64,000 bases of DNA from positions 1,178,001 through 1,242,000 of the forward strand of contig NZ_SHNN01000001.1 of NCBI RefSeq assembly GCF_026262625.1. The letters run 5' to 3'. Both the position numbers and the translations under genes were made by a program. Shown here piece by piece: positions 16,359-26,093 of this stretch. Source of the DNA: Candidatus Litorirhabdus singularis. Its GTDB lineage: Bacteria; Pseudomonadota; Gammaproteobacteria; Pseudomonadales; Halieaceae. Position 1 is the stretch's first letter, and each line of letters begins with the position of its first letter. Below the pieces are notes generated by a model. The model did not search any database. It saw nothing but the letters and a program-made list of their open reading frames with translations, and was not told where the DNA came from.

Positions 16359-19204
16359 GCTGCACCTCCCAGCTCACGCAGGTAGCGGGCCTGACGCGCG
16401 CGCCGGCTCCTGTTCTGCAGCAGCGCCAGAATGATGAGTGCGAGCAGGGCGGCGGCGTAATTAGTGTATTCCCAGAAGGCTTGAGTTTGCCGTTCAAGGG
16501 GCGGTAGCGTGCGATTGAAATGTGCATTGGAACGAATGCCCAGCAGGCCGCCGTCTTCCAATGACCAGTCTATAGCGTTGGCTATGAGCTCCAGCGGCCC
16601 CAGATATTGGCCGCCGGTTAGCGAGCTTATGGTTGTGAGTATGTCGTCGCGCAGAAAGTCATTGGAGGCGATCACCAACAGCCGGGCTGACTCTGGTGAG
16701 CGTTCTATGACGCTGGTTATTCTGTCCTCGCTGTCGGCTGGCGCTTGCAAGGGTGAGCTCTGGCCGGCGAAAAAGGATTCAAAGCGCCCGCTGATCAAAG
16801 TCGCGAGCAGCTCGCTGTGAGTTGCTCCAGGTGCGGCCCAGCTGCTCATGCCGCTGTCGTCCATACGTGGTAGTACGTTGCTGGAGGGTGATGTCCAGGC
16901 CGCGTCGGAACTACTGATAAGTGCTGTCACTTGACGTCCGGCGTTGCGTTCAGTGTCTATAATAATGGGGACCGCCCAGGGCACAGTGACCTGTGGCAAC
17001 CCTCGGGTTATTGGATGCTCGGCGTTGAGTCCGTTATCTCGTGCGTCAATGAAATACGGATAGTCCACCAGAGCCGCGTCCTGGAACGTATAGCCGCCAA
17101 CTTGACGTGTCACCGGGACCGGGAATGCGGAGTTCTGCGAGTCCAGCACCATCTCGCTGCCGAGATTAATGCCGTGGTGGCTGAGCCATTCTTGCAGGCC
17201 GCTGGGCCGGGGCAGCATGATCATGCTATTGCCACGGGTCTGCGAAATATACGGTGCTGTTGCCAGAATAACGGTGCCGCCACGCATCAAGTACTGGTCC
17301 ACGGCAAACACCTGTTTGGAGGTAAAATTCTCTGGCGCCACCACTACCAGTAGATCGGTTTCAGCAGCCACCGCGCCGTCAGTCAGGTCTGCCATACGGA
17401 TGGTGTGGTCCTGCGTAATAGCTTGTTCCAGGTTACGAAACTGCGGTCCCATCATGCCGTACTGGGCCAGGCGTGGGTTCATTTTCGGCGCTGAAAAAGC
17501 GACCGTGCGAGTAAAGCCAGTGGCAAAACGCTTGAGACTGGCATCCAGCGCCTGCTCGAAGGTAGCGGGGTCAAAACTTTCGGTGGGAACCTGCACCACC
17601 TGGCGCTCATCGGCCACTGTCAGGTAGAAGTAAAACTGGTTTTCATCTAATACCGAGGCGACCATGGGCTTGAACCCCCACTCTTCCTGAATTTGCCGGG
17701 CCACCTGGCCACCATTGGCTTCAGGCTCAAGCCAGCGCACGCTGAAGCCTCCACCAGCGCTAACGACTGTCGCCTGCAACTGCTCTTCTATGGCCTGTTT
17801 GTAACTGGCCAATTGGGGTGGCAGTAACTCGTCAGCGGACACATAGCCGATAAACTCGATGTCGCTGTCAATGCTCTCGAACAGATTGCCGCCAGCCTGA
17901 TAGGCATAGAGGACCTGTTTGATCGCCCGAGTGATATTAAATTCGGGATTGCGTAATTGCACATCAATACTAGTGCTGGCGCCGGCCTTCACCTCAACCA
18001 TTTCACCAAAACCTAATACTTCATGGCTGTCGCCGTACTCTACTAATATGTTGAGGTATGAGTTGACCACCGCCGCTTGATAACGATCAGCGACCTGGAA
18101 TGGCACTGCTCTGATGCCATACTTCTGGTTGGCTTCGTCCTCTAGTTCGGGGCTATCGGAAGGGTCAATAATTTCGACCCTGACTCGACCCTGGCCTGCT
18201 ACTTCATACTCCATCAGCAGGTCGCGGAGTTGTGGCACCAGTGGCGCCAGCAGGGGGTGGGTTTTTTCGCTGAAATAGCCGCGCAGCAGCAGTGGTTCCT
18301 GTAATTGGCTCAGATAGTTCCGGGTCGGCTCGGAGATGGAATAGAGCTGCCCCTCAGTGACATCCATGCGCCAGCGACTGACCTGGCTCAGCCAGGTGTT
18401 GGCAATAATCACGTTGATGACGAACAAGGCAATCAACAAGCGCCAACCACGGTGGCGCCGGGGTGATCCCGTCGCAGCCCAGCGCTCGCGTTCCAGCGTG
18501 TAGATATTCAGTGCCAGGAACACAACAATCAGGCTGATGTAATAGAACAGGTCGCGCAGATCGATTACCCCGCGTGTAATCGCATCAAAGCGGGCACCGG
18601 TGCCCACAGTCCGCATTAGCTCGGCGCCGCCGGTACCAAAGAAACCGGTCAGCAGGTCGCTGCCGAGCAGGTAGAACAGGCCGCACAAGGCCACGCTACC
18701 GATCATGCTGACAATCGGGTTGTCGCTGCGCGCAGACACATACAGGCCAATCGAGATATAGGCCGAGCCCAGCAGCGCTGTGGCCAGGTAGGCCGCAAGC
18801 ACCGGGCCCCAGTCCAGATCACCCAGCCTCGCCACTGTCAGTGGTAGTGGCAGGGTGATCAATAAAGCCAGTAACAGCAGTGTTACGCAGGCGCGAAACT
18901 TACCCAGTACAAAATGGCGCAACGGTACCGGCAGGGTTAGCACATACTCCAACGTGCCAGTGCGGCGTTCTTCGCTCCACATGCGCATGGTGAGTGCGGC
19001 GCTGAGGAACACCAGTAAAATTGGCATCCATTCAAACAGCGGGCGCACATCGGCGACGTTGCGAGCGAAAAATGCCTCTCCCCAAAAAAAGATGAACAGG
19101 GTCACTGCTGCAAAGCTGCCAAGGAATAACCACGCCACTGGCGAAGAGAAAAAAAGCGTCAGCTCTTTGCTGGCGACGCGTTGCGTATTGGATTCATGCG
19201 GCAT
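16355..19204 (-). CDS. Fused ABC permease and GldG-type accessory protein
   Basis: The first ~240 of the 949 residues form a six-helix ABC-2 permease like GldF (FRACVTLLLLALLITLPLPL and following helices). A further membrane segment (about 255-275) begins the GldG-like part, with the motif VTEGQLYSISEPTRNYL. It is followed by a large periplasmic ABC-type accessory domain and a C-terminal helix (about 920-940). In Bacteroidetes GldF and GldG are separate parts of a transporter with GldA; here they are one chain. It overlaps the ATPase gene by 11 bases and the DUF4340 gene by four. The transported substrate is unknown; gliding itself is not implied. Confidence 0.88.
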   Translation of the reverse strand: MPHESNTQRVASKELTLFFSSPVAWLFLGSFAAVTLFIFFWGEAFFARNVADVRPLFEWMPILLVFLSAALTMRMWSEERRTGTLEYVLTLPVPLRHFVLGKFRACVTLLLLALLITLPLPLTVARLGDLDWGPVLAAYLATALLGSAYISIGLYVSARSDNPIVSMIGSVALCGLFYLLGSDLLTGFFGTGGAELMRTVGTGARFDAITRGVIDLRDLFYYISLIVVFLALNIYTLERERWAATGSPRRHRGWRLLIALFVINVIIANTWLSQVSRWRMDVTEGQLYSISEPTRNYLSQLQEPLLLRGYFSEKTHPLLAPLVPQLRDLLMEYEVAGQGRVRVEIIDPSDSPELEDEANQKYGIRAVPFQVADRYQAAVVNSYLNILVEYGDSHEVLGFGEMVEVKAGASTSIDVQLRNPEFNITRAIKQVLYAYQAGGNLFESIDSDIEFIGYVSADELLPPQLASYKQAIEEQLQATVVSAGGGFSVRWLEPEANGGQVARQIQEEWGFKPMVASVLDENQFYFYLTVADERQVVQVPTESFDPATFEQALDASLKRFATGFTRTVAFSAPKMNPRLAQYGMMGPQFRNLEQAITQDHTIRMADLTDGAVAAETDLLVVVAPENFTSKQVFAVDQYLMRGGTVILATAPYISQTRGNSMIMLPRPSGLQEWLSHHGINLGSEMVLDSQNSAFPVPVTRQVGGYTFQDAALVDYPYFIDARDNGLNAEHPITRGLPQVTVPWAVPIIIDTERNAGRQVTALISSSDAAWTSPSSNVLPRMDDSGMSSWAAPGATHSELLATLISGRFESFFAGQSSPLQAPADSEDRITSVIERSPESARLLVIASNDFLRDDILTTISSLTGGQYLGPLELIANAIDWSLEDGGLLGIRSNAHFNRTLPPLERQTQAFWEYTNYAAALLALIILALLQNRSRRARQARYLRELGGAA

Positions 19205-20144
19205 TAGCGACGCCCCCGGATTGGCTGACCTGGCGAAATACCGTTTCGAGATCCCTTACTTCGGCCGCGATGTGGAATAGCTTGCCGCCCTCACCGAGGA
19301 TAGCCGCTGCGACCGCGGCGACCTGATTTTCAGCGTCCGCATGGTCTGCCAGGCCGATGCGATAATCCCACCTGTCGGCTACTCCCAGGTCCGTTTGGGT
19401 GACTTCTAGTAGTCCGGATAAATTGCCACACAGTGTTTGCACTTTGCTACCGGCCAGATCCGTGCGCAGGCGCAGGTGGCCGCTGTTGCGCAGATCCTGC
19501 AGTGATTCATCCAGCGCCAACTGACCCTGGTTAAGGATCAGGGCGCGGTCACAAATGGCGTCGACCTCCTGCATGATGTGGGTTGAGAGAATAATAGTGG
19601 CGGTGGCAGCGAGGCCTTTGATCAGATCTCGCATGTGCTGGGTCTGGCCCGGGTCCAGTCCATTGGTGGGCTCATCCAGAATCAACACCTTGGGCGAGCC
19701 AAGAATAGCCTGTGCCACTCCCACACGCTGCTTGTAGCCGCGCGAGAGTGTTGAAATGCGGTCGCCCAGGCGTGCCTGCAGTTCAGTGTCGCGAATGGCG
19801 CGCTTGAGCGATTGCGTGGCGGCTGCGCCGCGCAGACCTTTGAGCGTAGCGGCGTAGTCGAGATAGTCTGCAACACACATATCGGGGTAGACGGGCAGGT
19901 TTTCCGGCAGGTAACCCAACACTTGCTGAACCTCACGAGGCTGCTTTTCGAGGTCGATATTGTCTATTTCAATGCTGCCCCCGGAGGGCTCCAGATAGCC
20001 GCTGAGCATTTTCATGATAGTGGTTTTACCGGCGCCGTTGTGGCCCAGCAAGCCGACAATTTGTCCGCCCGGAATGGTAAAGGAAACCTTGTCTACGGCG
20101 AGTGCATCGCCGTAGGCACGGGAAACCTGATTGACCTTAATCAT
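19194..20144 (-). CDS. ABC transporter ATP-binding protein (GldA type)
   Basis: The 316-residue ATPase has Walker A GHNGAGKTT (residues 34-42), the Q-loop LGYLPENLPVYPDM, an ABC signature in LSRGYKQRVG (133-142), Walker B VLILDEPTNGLDP and the H-loop STHIMQEV. A C-terminal domain of about 90 residues follows, as in ABC-2-type exporters. It powers the fused permease encoded next. A GGAG site lies eight bases before the ATG. The 69 bases between it and the upstream TauE gene leave room for a promoter. Confidence 0.92.
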   Translation of the reverse strand: MIKVNQVSRAYGDALAVDKVSFTIPGGQIVGLLGHNGAGKTTIMKMLSGYLEPSGGSIEIDNIDLEKQPREVQQVLGYLPENLPVYPDMCVADYLDYAATLKGLRGAAATQSLKRAIRDTELQARLGDRISTLSRGYKQRVGVAQAILGSPKVLILDEPTNGLDPGQTQHMRDLIKGLAATATIILSTHIMQEVDAICDRALILNQGQLALDESLQDLRNSGHLRLRTDLAGSKVQTLCGNLSGLLEVTQTDLGVADRWDYRIGLADHADAENQVAAVAAAILGEGGKLFHIAAEVRDLETVFRQVSQSGGVANAA

Positions 20145-20213
20145 TCACGTAACTCCACAATGAGATGGTTGCAGCGCATTCTTTTCAGATTACGCGACAA
20201 GTTTCAAACGCTA

Positions 20214-20963
20214 TCAGGGGAAGAAAATAAGCTTGATGATGAAGATCACCAGCACCACGTTGAGTACCTTGCGAATCAACCCCTGACCCTTACTGATTTG
20301 TGCCCGTGTGGCAATCCAGCCACCGATCGAGTTGCCCAGCGCTAGCACAGCGCCCAGCAGCCACAGCATCTCTACCCGACTGGCAAACACGACTAAAGCG
20401 ACGGCAGTGTAACTGGCCACAATAAAGACTTTGTGCATATTAGTGCGCACAAGATCAAAGCCCATGACCCGATGCAGTACCGGCATGATGATAAAGCCGA
20501 CGCCGAGCTGGATAAAGCCGCCGTAAAATCCTACCCCAACCATAAGCACATGCCCCCACCATAGTTGCTTGCGGGTCGGCGGGCTGCTCACGTGTTCTTG
20601 CTTGCCGTTATCAAATGCCATGATAACCATGACACCCAGCATGATCACCGCTACGGTGCGACTGAACCAGACACCTTCTAACTCTGTACCCAGCAGCGCT
20701 CCGACCACTGCACCTGGAATGGCGCAGGCAGCCAGTGACAGGCTAAGGCGAAATTCAGAATAGCCGCGGCGGAAGAAGGTGGTTGCGGCGGTAATGTTCT
20801 GGGCCAGTATGGCAATTCTGTTAGTGCCGTTGGCGACCGGGCCTGGCACTCCCATGAACAGCATGATGGGCACGGTCAGCAGCGAGCCGCCGCCGGCCAT
20901 GACGTTGAGGAAACCGGCTGCAACCCCGGCAACCGCCAGTAGCGCTAGTTGCCAGATCTCCAC
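20214..20963 (-). CDS. TauE/SafE-family membrane transporter
   Basis: The 249-residue protein consists of about eight transmembrane helices with the family's repeated glycine-rich half, for example GVAAGFLNVMAGGGSLLTVP near the N-terminus and GFYGGFIQLGVGF near the middle. TauE/SafE proteins are proposed exporters of sulfite, sulfoacetate or other organosulfur anions. The GTG start overlaps the glutathione reductase stop by one base (TAGTG), so the two are translationally coupled. This hints at a link to sulfur or thiol metabolism. The substrate is not determined by sequence. Confidence 0.85.
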   Translation of the reverse strand: MEIWQLALLAVAGVAAGFLNVMAGGGSLLTVPIMLFMGVPGPVANGTNRIAILAQNITAATTFFRRGYSEFRLSLSLAACAIPGAVVGALLGTELEGVWFSRTVAVIMLGVMVIMAFDNGKQEHVSSPPTRKQLWWGHVLMVGVGFYGGFIQLGVGFIIMPVLHRVMGFDLVRTNMHKVFIVASYTAVALVVFASRVEMLWLLGAVLALGNSIGGWIATRAQISKGQGLIRKVLNVVLVIFIIKLIFFP

Positions 20964-22318
20964 TAGGGGGTCCAGGGTTCTCGCATGGTCACAAACTCTT
21001 CTGCAGCCGTGGGGTGAATACCGATAGTGGCATCAAAGTGGCTTTTGGTGGCGCCGGCTTTCATAGCGATAGCAATACCTTGAATAATTTCGCCAGCGTC
21101 CGGTCCCAACATATGAACGCCTACCACTCGCTCGCTGGCCGTGTCGACTATCAGCTTCATAAAGCTGCGCTCGTCGCGTCCACTGATAGTGTGCCGCATT
21201 GGCTTGAAGCCGGACTTGTATAAGGTGATCTCGCCGAATTCCTGTCTGGCCTCATCCTCAGTAAAGCCCACGGTACCAATATTGGGTTGGCAGAAGACAG
21301 CGGTGGCAATGAAGTCATAGTCCACGTCAGTGTTTTGTGGCTGAAACTGGCGGCGTGCAAAAGACATCCCCTCCGCCAAGGCTACCGGCGTTAGCTCCAT
21401 GCCACCAATCACATCGCCCAGTGCAAAAATGCTGGGTTCATCGGTACGAAATTCGTTATCGACGGAGACGGTACCCGCTGCGGTGAGGCTGACATTGGTA
21501 TTTTCCAGCCCCAGTCCCTCCAGGTGCGGCTTGCGACCAGTCGCATAGAGGACCTGGTCGACTTCAAGTTGGCTGCCGTCGGTAAGCGTTAGCACCAGAC
21601 CATCGCTACCGCGCTCAATACTCGTCACGTTGGTATCAAAACGCAGGTCTACACCACTGGCGGCAATTTCATGTGCGGCGTGCTCGCGGATATCTTCGTC
21701 AAAGCCGCGCAGAAACAGCGGACCGCGGTATAGCTGGGTAACCTTCGAGCCTAAGCCATTGAAAATGCCGGCAAACTCTACCGCAATATAGCCACCACCG
21801 ACGATGGCCAGACGTTGCGGAAACTCGTCCAGATCGAAGATTTCATTGGAGGTGAGTGTCAGGTCGCTGCCGGGAAATTCTGGAACATGGGGCCAGCCGC
21901 CAGTGGCAATCAGTAGTTTCTCCGCACTGTAGCGGGTGCCGTTAACAACAACGGTATGCGCATCGATAATACTGGCGCGGCCATTGATCACTTCTGCATC
22001 AACGCCATTGAGCAAATTGTCATAAATAGCGTTGAGTCGTTTGATCTCCTGCTTCTTGTTGTCTCGCAAGGTAGACCACTGAAACTGCGGCACTGCCGGT
22101 TCCCAGCCAAAGCCCCGCGAATCTTCGAAACCACGCCCGTACTCTGACGCGTAGACATAGAGCTTCTTCGGCACGCAGCCGACGTTGACACAAGTGCCGC
22201 CCATATAGCGGTCCTCGGCGACGGCGACACGGGCGCCAAAAGCGGCTGCCATGCGAGCAGCGCGGACTCCGCCGCTGCCAGCACCGATCACAAAAAGGTC
22301 GTAGTCCCATTCACTCAA
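20963..22318 (-). CDS. gor: Glutathione-disulfide reductase
   Basis: The 451-residue flavoprotein has the FAD motif VIGAGSGGVRAAR, the redox-active disulfide GGTCVNVGCVPKK (Cys43, Cys48), an NAD(P)H-binding Rossmann motif VGGGYIAVEFAGIFNGLG, the second FAD motif FALGDV and the C-terminal catalytic His in GIHPTAAEE. The spacing of the redox cysteines and the overall pattern match bacterial glutathione reductase rather than dihydrolipoamide or mercuric reductase. It keeps glutathione reduced using NADPH. The start is a TTG with a GGAG site eight bases upstream; no better ATG is near. It is coupled to the TauE transporter gene and divergent from glcD. Confidence 0.92.
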   Translation of the reverse strand: MSEWDYDLFVIGAGSGGVRAARMAAAFGARVAVAEDRYMGGTCVNVGCVPKKLYVYASEYGRGFEDSRGFGWEPAVPQFQWSTLRDNKKQEIKRLNAIYDNLLNGVDAEVINGRASIIDAHTVVVNGTRYSAEKLLIATGGWPHVPEFPGSDLTLTSNEIFDLDEFPQRLAIVGGGYIAVEFAGIFNGLGSKVTQLYRGPLFLRGFDEDIREHAAHEIAASGVDLRFDTNVTSIERGSDGLVLTLTDGSQLEVDQVLYATGRKPHLEGLGLENTNVSLTAAGTVSVDNEFRTDEPSIFALGDVIGGMELTPVALAEGMSFARRQFQPQNTDVDYDFIATAVFCQPNIGTVGFTEDEARQEFGEITLYKSGFKPMRHTISGRDERSFMKLIVDTASERVVGVHMLGPDAGEIIQGIAIAMKAGATKSHFDATIGIHPTAAEEFVTMREPWTP

Positions 22319-22382
22319 TGTTCTGCTCCAGCAATAAGTTAGTCAGGTCAGATACGTGAACACGTGCTGACCGCATTGTTGT

Positions 22383-23888
22383 TTGGTATGGCGTTCGGGT
22401 TTGCAGCATACTATGGCAATGACGATCTCAAGTAATAGCCCAATTGCTCCACAAACGAACTATAGCGCATCTGCGATGAATCCTAACCAGCTTATAGCCG
22501 AGTTGCGAACTCTTTTGCCGGCAGCAGCGGTGCTCACCGCCACGGAGCAACAACGGCCGTTTGAATGTGATGGCCTCTCCAGCCATACCGGGCTGCCGCT
22601 GGTTACCCTGTTGCCAACAACTGTCGCAGAAGTGCAGGCGGTAATGAGACTGTGCCACCGGCTTGGAGTTCCTGTGGTCTGCCGTGGTGCCGGTACCGGG
22701 CTGTCTGGTGGCGCCACGCCTTGGGCCGGCGGGGTGTTATTAGTGTTGTCGCGGCTGGACCAGATCCTGTCAATAGATGCACCGGGGCTGACGGCTGTGG
22801 TCGAACCTGGGGTGCGCAATTTGGCCGTTTCCGAGGCTGCCGCACCCTGGGGTCTTTACTACGCGCCGGACCCCTCTTCGCAAATTGCCTGCTCGGTTGG
22901 CGGCAACGTAGCCGAAAATGCAGGCGGCGTGCATTGCCTGAAATACGGCCTGACTGTGCACAATGTGCTGGCAGTCAAATTGGTGACTGTCAGCGGTGAG
23001 TTGGTGGAGATCGGCATAGACAGCGATGGACCCGACTTGCTGGCGTTAGTGATTGGATCTGAAGGGCTGCTGGGGGTGGTGGTCGAAGTCACGGTACGGC
23101 TGTTGGTGCTGCCGCCCGCGGTGGATACCCTGCTAGCGGCTTTTGATAGTGTTGAGGCAGCCAGTCAGGCGGTTAGTGCCGTGATTGGCGCGGGCATCAT
23201 TCCCGCTGGTCTGGAAATGATGGATCGCCTCGCCCTGACCGCTGCCGAGGATTTTGCCGGGGCGGGTTACCCGCGTAACGCTGCTGCGATACTGCTGGTT
23301 GAGCTCGACGGCCCTGCCAGCGAAGTAGAACGCGATTTGGAAGAGTGTCAGGCGCTGTTGCTGGCCAGCGGTGCCAGCGGGGTGCAGGTCGCCGCAGATG
23401 CTGAGGAACGCGCGCTATTCTGGAAGGGGCGTAAGAACGCTTTTCCTGCAGTAGGCCGGCTATATCCAGACTATTACTGCATGGATGGAACCATCCCTCG
23501 CCGCTCGATTGGCGACGTGTTGGGCTTTATCAGCGAGCGCTCTGCGCATCACGATATGCCCGTCGCCAACGTCTTCCATGCCGGCGATGGCAATCTGCAT
23601 CCGCTGATACTATTTGATGCCAATTGCGAGGGTGAGCTTGAGAAAGCAGAGCTCTTCGGCACTGAGATTCTGGAAAAGTGTATCGCGGTGGGTGGCACCA
23701 TAACGGGTGAACACGGCGTCGGGCGTGAAAAAATTGACCAGATGGCGAGTCAATTCACTGATGCAGAACTGGCTCAGTTTCGGCGTATAAAGGCTGCCTT
23801 TGACCCCGCGGGCCTGCTCAATCCGGGCAAGACAATACCCACGCTCAAACGCTGTCAGGAATATCGGGCGTTGCGACATGAGCACTGA
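22383..23888 (+). CDS. glcD: Glycolate oxidase subunit GlcD, FAD-linked
   Basis: This FAD-binding PCMH-type oxidase carries VPVVCRGAGTGLSGGATPW, DPSSQIACSVGGNVAENAGG and the C-terminal GEHGVGREK motif of the VAO/PCMH family. With glcE and glcF, which follow with overlaps, it forms the membrane-associated oxidase that converts glycolate to glyoxylate and feeds electrons to quinone. The C-terminus overlaps glcE by 11 bases. The start is uncertain: ATG or GTG candidates at 22383, 22413, 22419 and 22476 all lack a strong ribosome binding site, and comparison with E. coli GlcD favours 22419 or 22476. It is divergent from gor. Confidence 0.88.
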   Translation: MVWRSGLQHTMAMTISSNSPIAPQTNYSASAMNPNQLIAELRTLLPAAAVLTATEQQRPFECDGLSSHTGLPLVTLLPTTVAEVQAVMRLCHRLGVPVVCRGAGTGLSGGATPWAGGVLLVLSRLDQILSIDAPGLTAVVEPGVRNLAVSEAAAPWGLYYAPDPSSQIACSVGGNVAENAGGVHCLKYGLTVHNVLAVKLVTVSGELVEIGIDSDGPDLLALVIGSEGLLGVVVEVTVRLLVLPPAVDTLLAAFDSVEAASQAVSAVIGAGIIPAGLEMMDRLALTAAEDFAGAGYPRNAAAILLVELDGPASEVERDLEECQALLLASGASGVQVAADAEERALFWKGRKNAFPAVGRLYPDYYCMDGTIPRRSIGDVLGFISERSAHHDMPVANVFHAGDGNLHPLILFDANCEGELEKAELFGTEILEKCIAVGGTITGEHGVGREKIDQMASQFTDAELAQFRRIKAAFDPAGLLNPGKTIPTLKRCQEYRALRHEH

Positions 23889-24837
23889 TTGCACAGAGCA
23901 ACTTGCCGCTCAGGTACGTGATGCCCGTGTCAGCGGAGACACTCTGGCGATATGTGGCGCCGGCTCTAAGCCATGGCGTAACCAACTGACTGGGGTGCGC
24001 TTGAATATGCTGGAGCATAGCGGCGTGGTTGCTTACGACCCCAGTGAGCTAGTGATTGTGGTACGCGCGGGTACCACTCTGGTAGAGCTGGATCGGTTGC
24101 TGGCTGAGCAGGGACAAATGCTGGCGGCGGAACCGCCCAGCTTCGGTGATGCTTCGACAGTCGGTGGTGCCATTGCGCTGGGCTGGTCGGGGTCGCGCCG
24201 ACCCTTCGGTGGAGCCCTGCGCGATGCAGTGCTGGGAATTCGAATGATCAATGGGCTGGGCGAGGTGCTCAGCTTTGGCGGTCAGGTCATGAAGAATGTT
24301 GCCGGCTTTGATGTGGCGCGGCTGATGACCGGTTCCCTGGGGCATCTGGGAGTGATTCTTGAAGCATCCCTGCGGGTTGTGCCGATGCCGCCAGCTGAGG
24401 TTACCTTGCGTCTTGAGTGTGATTCGGCAGAGGCGGCTGTTCTCCGCGTGCGGGCGGCGCTGCAGGAAGGTGCGCCGGTAACGGGCGCGAGTTATTGCGC
24501 AGGCGTGCAGCGGGTGCGACTAGCCGGCCATGGCACAACACTAGCGATATTGTGCCAGCAATGGCAGGCACAGCAGGAGGATAATAGTTTCTGGGAGCAG
24601 CTGCGCCGCGTGCAGGCACCGGCAGGATTTCCAGCCGCCAGCGTCGATGACTGGAATGGGCAGCTTCAGTGGCGCTTTACCGAAGACGGCAATATTGCCA
24701 GACAAGCACTTGGCCGCGCGCCGGTGGAGCTCGCTCAGGGCCTCGATTTCAGTAACGCAGATCCAACACTGGCGGCATTGCAGGAACAACTGCGAGTGGC
24801 CTTTGATCCGCACGCAATTTTTGAGCAAACCCGATGA
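23878..24837 (+). CDS. glcE: Glycolate oxidase subunit GlcE
   Basis: The 319-residue protein is a shorter FAD-binding relative of GlcD. It has GAGSKPW near the N-terminus, the FAD segment EPPSFGDASTVGGAIALGWSG and the family signature VMKNVAGFDVARLMTGSLG. It is required for the glycolate oxidase complex. I place the start at ATG 23878, inside the last 11 bases of glcD, because the homologous region begins there; the frame is open for 26 more codons upstream. Its stop overlaps the glcF start by four bases (ATGA). Confidence 0.88.
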   Translation: MSTDCTEQLAAQVRDARVSGDTLAICGAGSKPWRNQLTGVRLNMLEHSGVVAYDPSELVIVVRAGTTLVELDRLLAEQGQMLAAEPPSFGDASTVGGAIALGWSGSRRPFGGALRDAVLGIRMINGLGEVLSFGGQVMKNVAGFDVARLMTGSLGHLGVILEASLRVVPMPPAEVTLRLECDSAEAAVLRVRAALQEGAPVTGASYCAGVQRVRLAGHGTTLAILCQQWQAQQEDNSFWEQLRRVQAPAGFPAASVDDWNGQLQWRFTEDGNIARQALGRAPVELAQGLDFSNADPTLAALQEQLRVAFDPHAIFEQTR

Positions 24838-26093
24838 AAACCTCGATACCCGCTACTCTGTTGGATACGGCGCAAGGCCAGGAAGCGGAAAGCATACTAC
24901 GTGCCTGTGTTCACTGTGGTTTTTGTCTCGCTACCTGCCCCACCTATCAGGTGGAGGGCAACGAGCTGGACAGCCCCCGTGGCCGCATTTACCTGATCAA
25001 GAATATGTTGGAAGGAGAGCCGGTCACTGCGGTTACCCGTAACCATCTGGATCGCTGCCTGACCTGTCAGGCCTGTGAAACGACCTGCCCCTCGGACGTG
25101 AATTATCACCGCTTGCTGGCTATTGGTCGCAGCACTGTGTCGAACTTGGTGCCGCGGCCGCTTTGGCAGCAGTGGTTGCGCAGCGCTCTGGTTCGGGGTT
25201 TTGCACAGAGGCGCATGGTCGCATTGCTGCTAAAAATGGGTCGCCCGCTAGCGGGCTTGAGCCCGGCGGCGTTGCGGGCTTATTTGCAGCCGCAGCGCGC
25301 CAAAATCAGTCCTCCAGCGGTGGTTGCCGGGTCGCGCTCGGTGATTCTGGTGCAGGGCTGCGTGCAACCGGGGCTGTCCCCAACCACCAATGCTGCGACC
25401 AGTTGGGTGCTGGCGCAGCTGGGTATTGGCACGCTCACAGTGGCTACAGAAGTGTGTTGTGGTGCTTTGGCAGCCCACCTTGACGCGGAGGAGCGCGCGG
25501 CACAGCAGGCGCGCGCCAATATTGACGCCTGGTGGCCCCACCTTGACGCCGGCGCGGAAGCGATAGTGATGACCGCCACCGGCTGCAGCAATCAGGTTAT
25601 CGACTACGGTCGTTTGCTGGCCGATGATCCGGAATATGCCGAGCGCGCGGCGGCAGTCACTGAAAAAGTCAGGGATGTGGCACAAATATTACTGGCCGAG
25701 GACCTTAGTGCACTGGCGGTTACTAATGCACCGCGAATAAGTTGGCACTGTCCCTGCACCGGCCAGCATGGCCAGTCGCTGGATGCTCCCGTCAAAACTG
25801 TGTTGCAGCGGCTTGGGTTTGCGGTGCCTGTGGTTCGTGATTCCCATTTGTGTTGTGGTTCAGCGGGTACCTACTCGCTATTGCAACCGAAGATGGCCAA
25901 GGAGCTGCGCCAACGCAAATTGCTCAATCTGGAAAGCAGTGATCCGGAGCAGATAGTGACTGCCAATATTGGCTGTCAGGTGCACTTGGCAGGCGGCACT
26001 AACACGCCGGTGGTTCACTGGATCGAACTGCTGGCACGCAGCCTGCAGACTACAATACAAGCTCCAGTGAATTCGGAGCGGAATCATGTTTGA
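24834..26093 (+). CDS. glcF: Glycolate oxidase iron-sulfur subunit GlcF
   Basis: The 419-residue protein has two 4Fe-4S ferredoxin motifs near the N-terminus, CVHCGFCLATCP and CLTCQACETTCP. Two CCG-type cysteine-rich domains follow: VCCGALAAH with its partner VIVMTATGCSN, and HLCCGSAGTYSLLQP with NIGCQVHL. It passes electrons from the flavin subunits toward the membrane quinone pool. It is coupled to glcE by ATGA overlap, and its last eight bases overlap the start of the NTF2-like gene. Confidence 0.9.
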   Translation: MKTSIPATLLDTAQGQEAESILRACVHCGFCLATCPTYQVEGNELDSPRGRIYLIKNMLEGEPVTAVTRNHLDRCLTCQACETTCPSDVNYHRLLAIGRSTVSNLVPRPLWQQWLRSALVRGFAQRRMVALLLKMGRPLAGLSPAALRAYLQPQRAKISPPAVVAGSRSVILVQGCVQPGLSPTTNAATSWVLAQLGIGTLTVATEVCCGALAAHLDAEERAAQQARANIDAWWPHLDAGAEAIVMTATGCSNQVIDYGRLLADDPEYAERAAAVTEKVRDVAQILLAEDLSALAVTNAPRISWHCPCTGQHGQSLDAPVKTVLQRLGFAVPVVRDSHLCCGSAGTYSLLQPKMAKELRQRKLLNLESSDPEQIVTANIGCQVHLAGGTNTPVVHWIELLARSLQTTIQAPVNSERNHV

